This document shows, piece after piece, positions 10,043 to 20,500 of a stretch of 26,716 nt of DNA (position 1 is the stretch's first letter; each line of letters opens with the position of its first letter). Where the stretch lies: positions 1 through 26,716 of the forward strand of contig BBXU01000771.1 of the NCBI GenBank assembly GCA_001598975.1, given 5' to 3'. This DNA comes from Parachlorella kessleri. Its lineage: Eukaryota; Chlorophyta; Trebouxiophyceae; Chlorellales; Chlorellaceae. Below the pieces are notes generated by a model. That model searched no databases and was not told the origin of the DNA. It worked only from the letters and a program-made list of their open reading frames with translations. The translations under genes were made by a program, and so were the position numbers.

Positions 10043-10444
10043 CTGTGAGAAAGAAGAAGCCGGGCAGAAGTATGAGCGCATGCTCTGCGCGTCATGACGT
10101 GTCTCCATGGCAGGTGGTTCTCTGGCTTCACATGTGATCGCTATAATGACATTTGAGATGGGAATGCACGTGACAGGAAGGGGTAAGACAGCAGTGTGGC
10201 GGGTGCCAGCTGCGTTAAAAAGCAGGCAGAATTGAAATGGGGAGACAAGCCGACGACACTTGCCGCTAGTTACAAGGCCTGCAAACATCCATTCAACACA
10301 AACATCCTTCAGTGCACAAGTGACTACTGAAGGCTCCACTGGGCCAGTGTCAGTGGGTCTATCACGCGTAACTCATTTTACTACCTCCATCCCAGCCAAG
10401 CACAATCTACAGAGCAAGCAAAGCAAGACCCCAACTTCCTACAC

Positions 10445-11229
10445 CTAGCATGCAATCAGGTTCAGGAACTCCGCATTCTGCCCTTCAAGCTGACGACTGG
10501 CCTGTCGCTGCCATGCACACCTGTTCGGGCACACCACCACCGCCGGTGCCAAAATGACCCGAACACCCCGCGCCCCCACACACAAATGCTGCGTGCCAGG
10601 CAAGGCATGACAGAGCAGGCTCATCATTCTGGGCTCCCCCAGGCAATCCGTGAGCCGCTGTTAGGCAAGCGCCCCAGCACTGGGCGGTTGGTCTCTTCCA
10701 CCTGCACAGCGCTGACTGTAACAAGTTATGACAGAAGTGTAAAACCGTAGGCTTGGCACAAAAGCAAACCCTGCAGTTCACATCCATGTCCTCCACTGAC
10801 AGCGGCTGCCTTCTTCAGGGAAGCGGGCGTCTCTTACGCCACTCTTAGCCTAGGGTTCCCCCACGGTTGACGCAGCGGCAGGCGGTGTGGGCAATGCTGG
10901 GGCTGCTGCAACTGCTGCGAGTGATGCTGCATTTGCCCTGCCCCAGGAACAGAGGCGACTCGCCTACGGCGTTACCGTGGCTAGCAGCAGCTTGGGCAGG
11001 GTCCCCCCCCCCTCCTCCCTCCCTGTGGCTATTTGTGTCCCCGGCTGAGTGTATAACGAGCTCCCTGCCGCAGGACCTCCTGGTGCTGCGGCAAGGCCTG
11101 CTGGTGGCACTGGCGCTGGAGGGGCGAGGGCACTCCTACTCTGTACTGCAAGGGCGCCTTCGACAGGGCGTGGCTGCACCATGGTGTGCATCTCTCTGAG
11201 CTCTGCTGCCACATACTGCTGACCACCCC
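10445..11229 (-). CDS. Possible exons of an unrecognised minus-strand gene
   Basis: Coding-like pieces on the minus strand could not be joined with certainty. Around 11229-11030 there is QQYVAAELREMHTMVQPRP followed by an alanine/proline-rich stretch. Around 10950-10865 there is ANAASLAAVAAAPALPTPP. Around 10700-10625, after a CTGTGCAG acceptor, there is VEETNRPVLGRLPNSGSRIA, reaching a stop. Around 10530-10445 there is WQRQASRQLEGQNAEFLNLI, ending with TAG, like the end of a coiled coil. A short start exon at 11599-11587 (MNTA, then GTAAAG) is conceivable. It is unclear whether these belong to one gene, or to the gene ending at 9255. Confidence 0.28.
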
Positions 11230-11705
11230 TGGTATGAGGCGGGTGCTGACCAGGGCCTCTTCAGTCTGCCTGGCAGCCTAGACAAGTGTTATCCTGCATG
11301 GGTGCAGCAAGGGACGCCACTTCTACCTTGGCCAAGCGCCCACGCTGTGCGCTGCTGCTACTGGTGGCTGATGGGCAGGCAAGTGGTCAAGCCCCACGCC
11401 CTGTTGCTGAGTCAGCACCAGCCCAGCTGCAAGGCCATTGCCTTGCCAGGTCCAACACTAGGGGAGATGTACAGATGTCTCCCCCTTCGAATTGGCAACG
11501 AAGGCTGTGTTGGTACTGACTAATATTTCTGACTAATCCAGCAATCAACCCCTTCTGCGAGTTTAAGCCGATACTGCAACCTTTACCTGCCGTATTCATA
11601 TCAACGATTTCTCGGAAGTGTATTAGTGGAAGGCAGCAAGGGGCGGCTGCCGCACCAGCATTCCAGCTCACGACTGGGAAGTCTTACTGCAGCACCGAAG
11701 CGTGC
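11230..11705. other. Intergenic, possible divergent promoter
   Basis: If the minus-strand pieces at 10445-11229 are a gene, this stretch is a shared promoter with the mitochondrial ribosomal protein gene starting at 11706. No TATA-like box stands out and no conserved coding exon was found. Confidence 0.35.
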
Positions 11706-12226
11706 ATGTCGGTCTTGGGCGCCCTCTCGGCGGCCCTTGGCCGGTCTAGGCGAGTGCCGCGCAAGGGCTTCACCCTGCTGACCTCCAAGCAGGGCCCCAA
11801 GAACTTCTATAAGGGCAAGGGCGCAGCAAGTACCGGCAAGCATACTAGCAAAGGTGTGGGCTACATGAAGGTTGCTACCGGGCTTCATACCTTGTGTCCT
11901 GCTCCCTGGGCCTCTCTTCTATGGAGTGCCTCCTCCAGCCTCCCTTTGCATGACAGTCACGTCAAACTACTGCATATGCAGGAGGCTACCAAATACAGCA
12001 AGCCAAGCTCCCAGACTATGTGGTGCCTGACCTGCGAGGGTTCACAGTGAGCGCCTGGCCGGCGGGGTTCCAAGTGGCACTGCCACCTTTGCCGGCTGCT
12101 TACAATGCATGCCAGGGCTTTAACCTGCTGCAAGTGTCGGCTGTACTTACCTTGCCGTCATTCGCCTGCTGCTTGCAGTTGAAACCGTATGTAGCTTATG
12201 ACCCGGCAGCAGCTCCCAAGAAGTAG
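11706..12226 (+). CDS. Mitochondrial large-subunit ribosomal protein L41 (mL41/MrpL27)
   Basis: Structural protein of the mitochondrial ribosome large subunit, nuclear-encoded and imported. Three exons (11706-11853, 11982-12046, 12179-12226) join in phase to give 86 residues ending AAAPKK and TAG. The N-terminus (MSVLGALSAALGRSRRVPRK) is basic and hydroxylated, as in a targeting sequence. SKQGPKNFYKGKGAASTGKH is the RNA-binding basic core; AKLPDYVVPDLRGFTLKPYV matches the VPDLxGFxLKPYV signature of mL41. The protein lacks the long C-terminal extension of the human protein and ends soon after that signature. Both introns are about 130 bp with GT-AG ends. A TGTAA lies at 12688, about 460 bases after the stop. 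Confidence 0.9.
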
Positions 12227-12728
12227 ACCCACCCTCGCAGCGGCAGCCTCACGGCCGGGGGGGTTGGCAGGCCCCCACCTTGAAACTCCACCCTGGATTT
12301 GGCAGCTTGGCGCCAACCGCCAGACTATATGGGTGTAGCAGCTAGCAAGAAGAGTCAGCTTGCCATTTTGGCACACTGCCAGCATGGGCCATGGGGGGAG
12401 CACTCGACAGCATATGGTTGGTGGCTGGCAGCAAGGCGGTGTCTGGTGCTCCCCAGCTGCCAGCACTAGGGAAAATGGTGTGGACCCTGCTGGTATAGCC
12501 AGCAGAACAGCAAGGGGTAGAACAGGAGAAAGCTGCTGGATACCGTGTGTTGCTTGGGACTAGGGTGCCTTTTAGTCTGACCTTTGGGACATTTGGGATC
12601 CAGCCCACTGACTGCAAAATGTTGAGCGCATACTCCAGTCTGTGCTGCAGGGGTGTCGATGAAGACGTAGTTGATAATTATATGGCCTGTAACATGAGTG
12701 GTTCATCATTGGTAGTCGATGCTTCCAG
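12227..12728. other. Intergenic: mL41 3' UTR
   Basis: Nothing supportable as coding beyond the mL41 3' UTR. A candidate TGTAA signal lies at 12688-12692. Confidence 0.45.
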
Positions 12729-13184
12729 CTGGATATGCGGATGAGCATTCTGGGCCAGTTGGTGGAAGACCAAGACACACTTGCAAGTGGCTGTTCCAGG
12801 TGATGCGTCCACCAGCTAGTCTAGTCTAACAGCGTACGGCTACCTGCCACCATCTGCCAGGCAGTGTCAGCTCCATAAAAACTGAGCTTGGCCCTGTAGC
12901 TCTATTGGACACGGAGCTAGCCCAGGTCTATAATTCACAACGAGTCCACCTGGGCAATCAGAGCCCGCCAGCACCAGCACCCAGGATCTAGTCTGCTCAG
13001 GGAGCAATTAGACGGCTCCAGCTGCCCCTAAGACTTTCTGTTGCACTGGAACCAATGGCTGACCTTGGAGGAATGTAACGGCAGAGCAGGCAAGCTCACA
13101 CTGCCATCTCACAGGCGCCTGCGCCCAGCCGTGGCAACCGAAAGTGCTCGAACGACCGAAACCCTAAGCTTGCAGACAACATAG
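12729..13184 (+). CDS. Possible two-exon fragment, unknown protein
   Basis: After a TTCCAG acceptor, 12729-12799 encodes LDMRMSILGQLVEDQDTLAS and ends in an AG/GTGATG donor. It joins in phase to 13115-13184, preceded by CATCTCACAG, which encodes RLRPAVATESARTTETLSLQ and reaches TAG. The first piece looks like an amphipathic helix. Either it is the tail of a small gene, or these are internal exons of the gene continuing at 13757. No family is recognised. Confidence 0.33.
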
Positions 13185-13429
13185 TACACGTAACAAAGTA
13201 AGGGAGGTATTCATTGAGGCAAGGAGGGGGGGTCTGGGGAGGCCCGGAGCCACTGGCTAGCTAACGCTGTGTGGAAGCTCGGCTAGTGGCACGTCACAAG
13301 CGAGGGACGGTCCCTCGCTGTCGGAGAAGGAGCAAGTTGTACCAACCTTGGCCAAAGGGTACACTACAACACACAGCACAGCTCGCGACTCTTCTAGCGA
13401 CGTGCGGCACGATGCAAACCTTGAGACAG

Positions 13430-13461
13430 GCAGGCCAGAAGGTTGGGGAGATGCTAGGGAC
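13430..13461 (+). repeat. Extra copy of a terminal-exon start
   Basis: GCAGGCCAGAAGGTTGGGGA followed by GATGCTAGG resembles the acceptor and start of the last exon at 14643 (GCAGGCAGAAGGTTGGCGAA, then TTGCTGGAG). One base is inserted after GCAGG and a few are substituted. It reads QKVGEML where the exon reads QKVGELL. It appears to be a duplicated, non-used exon edge. Confidence 0.5.
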
Positions 13462-13756
13462 CGAGCCCCAGACAGGCGCGCCGGGTAGTATTGGACCTGC
13501 CTGGGCTACAGGTTGGGGTTTGCAGTTTCGGAGCACCCTGCCTCGTGGGGTGCTGGCACTTGCAGTATGCTGTACAATAGCCACTTCAGCAGAACTGATA
13601 TATGCATCCCAGTTGGAGGGGGAGAGCATGCCTTTGCTAGATTAGACTGGGAGAATTTGCCAGCAGTCTCAGACGTGGCAATCAGCTGGTAGCCACACAC
13701 CTGCTGCGGCTGTCCGCTTATTGACCCAGTATTCCATCTCACGCGTTGTACCCCAG

Positions 13757-14691
13757 GTGACAAGTATCCGGCCAGTGCCACTGAGGGTGCAACGCCGCAG
13801 TCCGCCTCTGGCGGAACTGCTCGAACTGCCACAGCTACTCACGTGAGTGTACTCCACGCTTCAGGCGATAAATGGACTGGCACTGCACACTCAGAGGTAG
13901 ACAGCAATGGCTGCACCAAGCCACGACCCCCCAGGGTGTGCACCGTCTGCCCCTCCACAGCACCGCTCCTCTTTCAGCACACTTGAGAGTGGCCAGGCTC
14001 CTGCAGACTACTTGTATGGGTTTTGTATGGAAGCAAGTGCCCTGCCAGACATGCTCCTTGGAGAACAACTAATGATGGCGCTTTCTTGCTGCCTGCAGCC
14101 AAGTGACCCCGACCGTGCCCCTCACGCCGACCCTACCGGCCCCAAGGGCCCCACCGTGGATATGTCAGATCGCACCCAGGCAGTCTCGTAAGTTGCAGAT
14201 TGTAATTTGAAAAACCTGGGGTAAGGCGTGGGCGCCGGTGGCTGCCGGCCTCTGCTGCCAGTACACCATGCTGCGAATCTCCAGCTAGACGTCTAACCAC
14301 CATGGCTGCTAGGTGGTGGGGCTTGTTGCTAAGCTGGTGGTCTAGCCTTGTCTAACAGCGTACTGCCACCTGACCATGCTGCCAAGCCGGTGGATATGCT
14401 TGTTGATACGCTGGTTCACCAGATACCGCATGATGCTGAAGAAAACAGAGTGGTCTTGGTGCAGCAGTTTAGGGAAGCCGCAGGTCCTTCTGGCGCTTGT
14501 CAGCTGCCACGTGGCATCGCGAGGCGCACTGTTTGCGCATGCGGTCCTTAAGGATGGTTACTGAACCACGCCATCCTCAAGTACCTTTCCTAAACTGTAG
14601 TGACAACCTGTGGTAAAGCTTTGTGCATTTGCTGTTTTGCAGGCAGAAGGTTGGCGAATTGCTGGAGCAGATCCCCGCTGCTATTACCTGA
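13757..14691 (+). CDS. Unknown disordered protein, 3'-terminal exons
   Basis: Three exons join in phase: 13757-13842 (GDKYPASATEGATPQSASGG..., GTGAGT donor), 14099-14187 (PSDPDRAPHADPTGPKGPTV..., GTAAGT donor) and 14643-14691 (QKVGELLEQIPAAIT, then TGA). The first two pieces are rich in Ala, Ser, Thr, Pro and Gly with no hydrophobic core, so probably disordered; the last forms a short amphipathic helix. The 5' end is not resolved because the first exon needs one base from an upstream exon. No family is recognised. The intron position (phase 2 after QAV) and helical last exon parallel the exons at 15970-16453. TGTAA follows at 15125. Alternative frames are open in 13757-13842, so that exon is the least certain. 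Confidence 0.48.
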
Positions 14692-15568
14692 GCCTTGCGT
14701 GGGCCCTGGCACCGTGTCTATTGGGGTAGGAAAATCGGCATTACAAAGCAGCTGCCAGTGCTAGCACTGTACTCCAGATGGCTGGGATTTGCTTCTGATG
14801 GGGGACTGACTGCGACAACTGGACTGCTGCTGGTGTGAGAGGTGAGCCCACATTGCTGCTACTGGTCATGGTTGATGGCCTTTAAGCTGAGGTGCCTCCA
14901 TGAAGGCCTGCTTGAAAACAGCTGTCATACACAGCTGTCATACACAGCGGTCATCCATGCTGTTTCCTGTCTTGGGGGTTTTTTCCTGTTACGAGGTGAT
15001 GGCGGCTTGCAGTGCATGTTGCATGCATTATAACGTTTGTCGACCGTGCAATGGTGGCCTTCGCCTGTGGGCCTTGGTATGTTGGGCTTGCCATCAGTTG
15101 GGTTTGTGAGTCTGCACAAACTGTTGTAACACACCCACCAAAGCATACCTAACACTGCCAAGTACAGACCTACTCCTCACTCTAGCTTCAATCCAGGACA
15201 ATTGCTGAGCATTCCGGCGTCCTTTGCCCGTGACCAAAGGACGAGGGAAGGGCGCCTCATCGCGCCTTCTACCTCCGTAACAGGCAAAGCATGATGATCC
15301 GTCAGCAGGTACAATAAGCACGACGCCTGCCTCTCTCTAGTGATCACTTTGTATCGTCACGGCTCATAAATCCTGCTCAACTCCCATGGAGACCCTCAAG
15401 AGGTAAGGGGTACCTCCTTACTGCGTCATCAAGCATGAGCCTGCTTCAGCCGGCTCTGCTCCACAAACAGTGCTGCCACAGCGCTTTCCGCCTTATTCCA
15501 AGGTACTTATAGTCAGCAACTGCTTCTACGACACGCGTGGGTGAGCAGTCAACAGCCATTTGACGCAG
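14692..15568. other. Intergenic or intronic, no supported exon
   Basis: A 12-13-bp unit (ACAGCTGTCATAC) is repeated about three times at 14918-14955. No exon with matched splice sites was found. The minus strand at about 15475-15560 reads VVEAVADYKYLGI, faintly reminiscent of a non-LTR reverse transcriptase motif, but nothing around it supports an element. Confidence 0.4.
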
Positions 15569-16453
15569 GCTGAGCGGCAAGCTGAGAGGCAAGCATGAAA
15601 CCGAGCATACTGAAAAAGCTGCGGATGTGACCACGCCGGCACCAGTTCAGAAAACGGTGAGGCTTGGCTCGCAGCAAGTGGGTGCTCCCAAGGCATGCAA
15701 GCTGGCGTGGCTGCAAGAAAATTGCCAGCACTGCGGTAGGATAAGTGCTTACCTGACAAGTCTACTGTATATTTGGTGTCGACGTTTCCATGGTGCAGTG
15801 AGTGCTCATGATGCCGCGTCCAAGCCCCGTCAGGGTTGCTAGCGCTCAAAGACAATGGGCGGCACTACCAACGCATCGACGGCACCTTTGGTGATACCCC
15901 AGTGTGCAAGGCCGAGACAAGTGTGCTACACTCTTACAAACACTCTTTCCCGCATCTCTACACATGCAGGCGGCCACTGTGGAGGGTCCCAAACTGGCAA
16001 CCAGTGAAACAACCAGCGCTGCCGGAGAGCGGGGCGCTCCTAGGAGAACCCTTTCCCCAAGGGCACAGGCTGTTAGGTAAGGCCGTTGGATCAGTGGTCA
16101 CTGGATTCTACTCTCTCTGCCACCGGTCCATGAAGGCAAGAGATTCCCTCGCCCTTCTCCTTGCACATGGAGGGCCAAGACATCACGCTTACTCTGCTGC
16201 TACGCAAGTCTCAGAGGTCGGGTTCTGAGGCCAGCTGTGATTTTTAAACCGGATTCTGGACCTTATCCTCAGGCTTCTCTCTGGGGCACAAAGGGCATCC
16301 TGTAGCACGGTTGTACACATGCCCCCAGAACAGGGGCAATGCACTGCAGAGATCTACCCATGCTGATATTGAGATACCTAGTGGGGACCACCACTGTTTC
16401 ACCGCAGGAAGCAAGTGATGGATGAGCTGGAATCTGGGCCTGTGCTTGGCTGA
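15569..16453 (+). CDS. Unknown disordered protein, 3'-terminal exons
   Basis: Three exons join in phase: 15569-15656 (LSGKLRGKHETEHTEKAADV..., GTGAGG donor), 15970-16076 (AATVEGPKLATSETTSAAGE..., AG/GTAAGG donor) and 16408-16453 (KQVMDELESGPVLG, then TGA). The composition is charged and low-complexity, probably disordered, ending in a short helix. As in the exon chain ending at 14691, a phase-2 intron follows QAV and the last exon encodes a helix of about 15 residues. This suggests either paralogous genes or repeated exon pairs. The first exon needs two upstream bases, so the 5' part is missing. TGTAA lies at 16795, about 340 bases after the stop. No family is recognised. Confidence 0.48.
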
Positions 16454-17564
16454 GCAGCAGTGCGACACAGCCGCAATAGCTCACCGTTTGTACCATCAGA
16501 TTGTGGGAACCCAGCTGGTGTACACCATGTGTGCCCAGCCCAAGGCAACAGGACTGCCGCCTCCAGCGACTGTGTTGTGCTGCATGCTAGAAGCAGGCCC
16601 TCGCAAGCGCTATTGGTCGTTACTTGTTGTGCAGGACATGGCCTGCCTAAGAACCTTCGAGGGGAAGCCTTCAGACGGGTTGAAGGCACGCCAGGAGTGA
16701 ACTGTGATGCTTGCTTGTATGCGCGTGCTTGAAGGGCTGCCCATATCGTCTGAACTTACTCTTGAGGGGAGGCATGCAATCCCTCATGGATTGAGATGTA
16801 AACTTTGCGGCATATGTGTCTCTGGGCTTGGCTAAGTTTTGGATGTGCACCAGAATGAGTTTTGTGGTTTTGTGGTGTACTTTTGATACAGCACAAGCAG
16901 CAGCGGCATGCTGGATAAGCATGATTAAGGCTTGCATATTGCCCTCTGCCCTGCCTATGTCGAGAGCTCTCTCTTCTCCAGCTTCCTGTGTGCATGTCTC
17001 TCACTGCATGTGTGCATACTGACCACTTGTTCAGATGCAATAGTTTTGTTGTGCCATTGCTGTCCTGCGCTGCAAGCCCTGCCGGTTTGCTGTTCCTGTC
17101 ACCAGCCCTGATGGATGCCAAAAGTCGTCATGAGCTCACTGCTTGTGCTACATTCCCTTGGAGAAATGTAAGCAAGGCCGAAATTCATGGGAACACGAAC
17201 GCAAGAGCACCATCAAGTTGTCTGCTTGTTGTCATTTTTTGCAGAAGCTGCTGCCTACTTATATGGCTACGCCAGATATCATTGCGCAGGGCAGCTTCTT
17301 GTGAGCCACTGTAGGGTTAACCAGCATCCATAACGCAGTATACTACAGTCACCGCACCCTGCTTCAATCCTTCAGTGCTTGCATCCTTCCCTCGAACCAC
17401 TGCTTCATGGGATTGCTGCTCTGTTGGCAGAAAAGTATCTGTGACTCTCAAACGCCTAGCCTTTGCCAGCACATCCAACCTTGCCCAACAAACACGGCAG
17501 GCACGCCGCTCCCCAAAAAGAACCTACTGGCAACCTTCCTGGTCAGGAACAATCTATGCAATAC
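16454..17564. other. Intergenic between convergent genes
   Basis: This stretch should contain the 3' UTRs of the gene ending at 16453 and of the minus-strand NSE1 homologue. An open stretch at 16634-16700 follows a TGTGCAG acceptor, but no frame is convincing. Confidence 0.4.
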
Positions 17565-20500
17565 CTAGGGCTCCTCCAGACCTGTACGTTTTAAACCCAA
17601 GTCCTTCTTGCCACCCTTGTCGCCCTCCTGAGGCGCCCGCTGGCTATCTGGCGGCGGCCCACTATCGCTCTCACTGCTCTGGCGACACTGGTTCTGGCTG
17701 TCTGGCAGTGGTTCATGTCGTCAGACGACTGCACCTTTTCACCTATATACACTGAGGGCTCTGGGACCCTGCCTTTGTCCATGGGCTCGTCAAGGCCGAC
17801 GGGTATCACCTCAGGCCCTGCGGCAGAAAGCCATCGCTGGTTGTAGAAGTGAGTGTCACCGCGTATATTGTGGTGTCCTGTGGGAGAGAAGATGGATGGA
17901 TGGCCGCAGGAGAGAGCCAGCTGCTGCAGCGGCGGCGGCGGCGGCGGGTGCATGTGCGTGAGCGTGTGTGTGGGGGGGTTTGAGGTGGTGTGTGTGTGTG
18001 TGTGTGGGGTAGGGGGGGGGGGGTAACATCAAGCAAGCTCATGCCATCGCAAAGCTAGCTTGGATACTTGAGAACTTTCTCTGACAAAAAAGGAGTTACA
18101 GCCTAAAGCAGTGCAACGACTCACCCCTATCCTGGGTATTCTCTGGGCTGCGCGGGGTGACTTTAGCAAAGCCCCTCCCCAGTGCTGCCCAGGGCTGCAG
18201 GGCCCCCTGCCTCAGCACCGCTGGCACAGTTCTTGCAAGCATGCTGCTGCTTCACGGCTGACTGCCAGGCTGGCTTGAAGTCCAAGTTATTGAGGCACAA
18301 GGCGTGCCCTTCTGCAGCAAGGCGCAAACTTCACACGTGCTTATTTGGACGGTCGCAAGCACTCGGGTGAAACCTGCTTGGGACAGGGGTGGTGGGCGGC
18401 TACAATCCCTGGGTGCAGCACCCACAGTCGGTCTTGAAGGCTATTGTGGTCTCTCGTGTATATCGCGATTGGGTTGGTATAAAACTGTCGTGCGACTGCA
18501 ACGCAGCATAGCTGCCAACTGCAAAGGGTTCCATGGCTGCCAAGTAGCCCAAGGGATGTGCATACAGGCTGCCCAACCAGCTGCCCGCGCACCTTGAAGG
18601 GTTGGTTATTGCTTAGGTACTACTCAAGCACAGTTCGAGATGCTGTAATAGAGCTCTCGGCAGGCACGCAAGCTGCTGATCAACTTCGGTGGTCGTGCTG
18701 GGCATGACGTGGAGGCGCTGTCAACTGGGCGGGTTGCCAGTTGGCTGACTAAGGCACCTCTACATCATATTGGTGGCAGGCATTACGAATAGGGATAGGT
18801 AAGGGTGGACTGTACTGGCAGTGCTGAATGCAGTCAAGCAAACTTTACATGTTCCTGTATGGGAGGCTTTGGTCTGGACGCAAGGGCTTCAGCTGAGCCG
18901 TCCTTAGCATTCCCTTTAAAACTCTCCTCTGAAATGATGTGAAGTGACAGGTCGGAGATGCTTTGGGGAGGTCTCCTGTGGGGTGTGTGCATTTCCCCCC
19001 GTCGGTCCGTCAGCAGAGGTTGCAGCCTGGCCGATGCTCAGACACCCTGACTTCATAAGGTCAATTCTTCAATGCTGCGACCTTTGCAGCGTAGCATGGC
19101 TACCATGCTGTGCGTGAGCAAGTCTGCCGTGGTAAGCCCCTCCTCATAGAATAGCTGTGAGCAGGTCCCGCCTGCTGTCTGGGAGGTCCAGAGACAGGAT
19201 ATACTCCCCCAGCTCCAGCAGCGATCTGCAGCAGCAGAAGAGAGCATCGTGGGAGGGATGCTCTCTGGCAGCACCCAGGGAGAGACCTAGCCACGCTGCG
19301 TGCGCTGGCTCCTAGCCAGGCAAAGCGCCCAGCCAGGCAAAGACCCCGATGAGCCTCCCCCACAGTGTCGGCACTTGGCACAACCTCTCCCATCCCTGTA
19401 GCAATTGGGCCGCACGGCGCTCACCTGACCCCCAGAGTGTAGCACCCCGGCCGGTCGGGCACTGCTGCCAGCCAGCCGTCCGCCGCAAACTGGCCGAGGG
19501 CAGCCTCCCTCTCGCGCTTGCTGAGCTCTCGCAGCGCCGACGCCTGGGAGGCCTACACTAGTAAAGCGCGGCATGTCGCCTACTGCTCATAGTGCAAAAC
19601 AATCATCTGCCAGCACCTTTTGGCTCAGGTTGACGGGGAGACCTGTGACATATATGCACATCGGAACATCCTGCCAGGCCTAGAAGAACCCTTCCCCCTA
19701 TCGAAGCAGGGGGAAAAAGGCAAGCACTTTCGCACGGTGGATGCTATGCAGCGCACATGGGCAGCGCCATTCACATGAGGCGGGGGCCCTGACCCTTCCA
19801 AAACCATCCTACCCTCCTTTCTCGGATCAGTCGGCCTGTCCCACCCGTCTCTCATCAGTCCCCAAGCCACGCAGGAGATCAAAGACCGACCATGCGAGCA
19901 TGAGGGCAATGATGAGCAGGACTAAGCAGCCATTCACCTGTAGAGCCCCATCCGCTGTTTGAGTCGCGGGCTCCGCCGGAAGATTGAGGTTGAGGGCTGC
20001 TGTGGATGTGATGAAGCCCAGGCCACCTTCTCTGCCCGTGTCCTCCGTGGCTATGCTTTCCAGCTGCAGCAAGGCCGGGCATGAGCAAGAAGTGAAAGCT
20101 GCAGCCCAGGGCTGGGTGATACCAAAGAAGGGGCCGACAGCGCTATTTGTCCCGCAACCAGCCCGCCACCCCTGTCACTCTCCTTAATGTGCTTTAAGGC
20201 AAGATGATATCTGGGGAGTTTGCCTTGGGGCAGTCCTGAGGCAGTTTTCATTGCACTGGAAGGCTCAGGATTGCAGGCCCGTGCAAAAGGCTGGCGACCT
20301 TGCGGGCCACCACACAACTAAACCAGCTCTGCCTTCCCTCACCAGCGCCCTGAAAAAGGCAGTGTGCCGCACATCTGGCTTCCCGTCCTTGCCTCGGTAC
20401 CGCCCAGACCGCTTGCTCTCCTCGTCTGCCTCGCGGTTCACAAAGCCGATATACTCTTGCGCGTCCCCCTGCAGGGCTAAAAGCAAGGCGCAGCTGAATC

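Noticed and set aside
10867..11199. Plus-strand 110-codon ORF
   Set aside because: Low-complexity translation complementary to a more protein-like minus-strand reading; no splice or family support.
17591..17953. Continuous minus-strand ORF beginning MHPPPPPPLQQ
   Set aside because: The proline run comes from the GGC simple repeat in an intron; only the part from 17817 onward is supported as NSE1 exon.
18664..18792. Plus-strand open stretch reading ARKLLINFGGRAGHDVEAL
   Set aside because: Follows a CGGCAG acceptor-like site, but lies inside an NSE1 intron, has no donor or partner exon and no recognised family.
19053..19160. Minus-strand frame LFYEEGLTTADLLTHSMVAM ending at 19053 as the NSE1 C-terminus
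   Set aside because: Coding-like, but in a different frame from the preceding NSE1 exon, lacks any cysteine pairs, and the RING-like pieces are further downstream.
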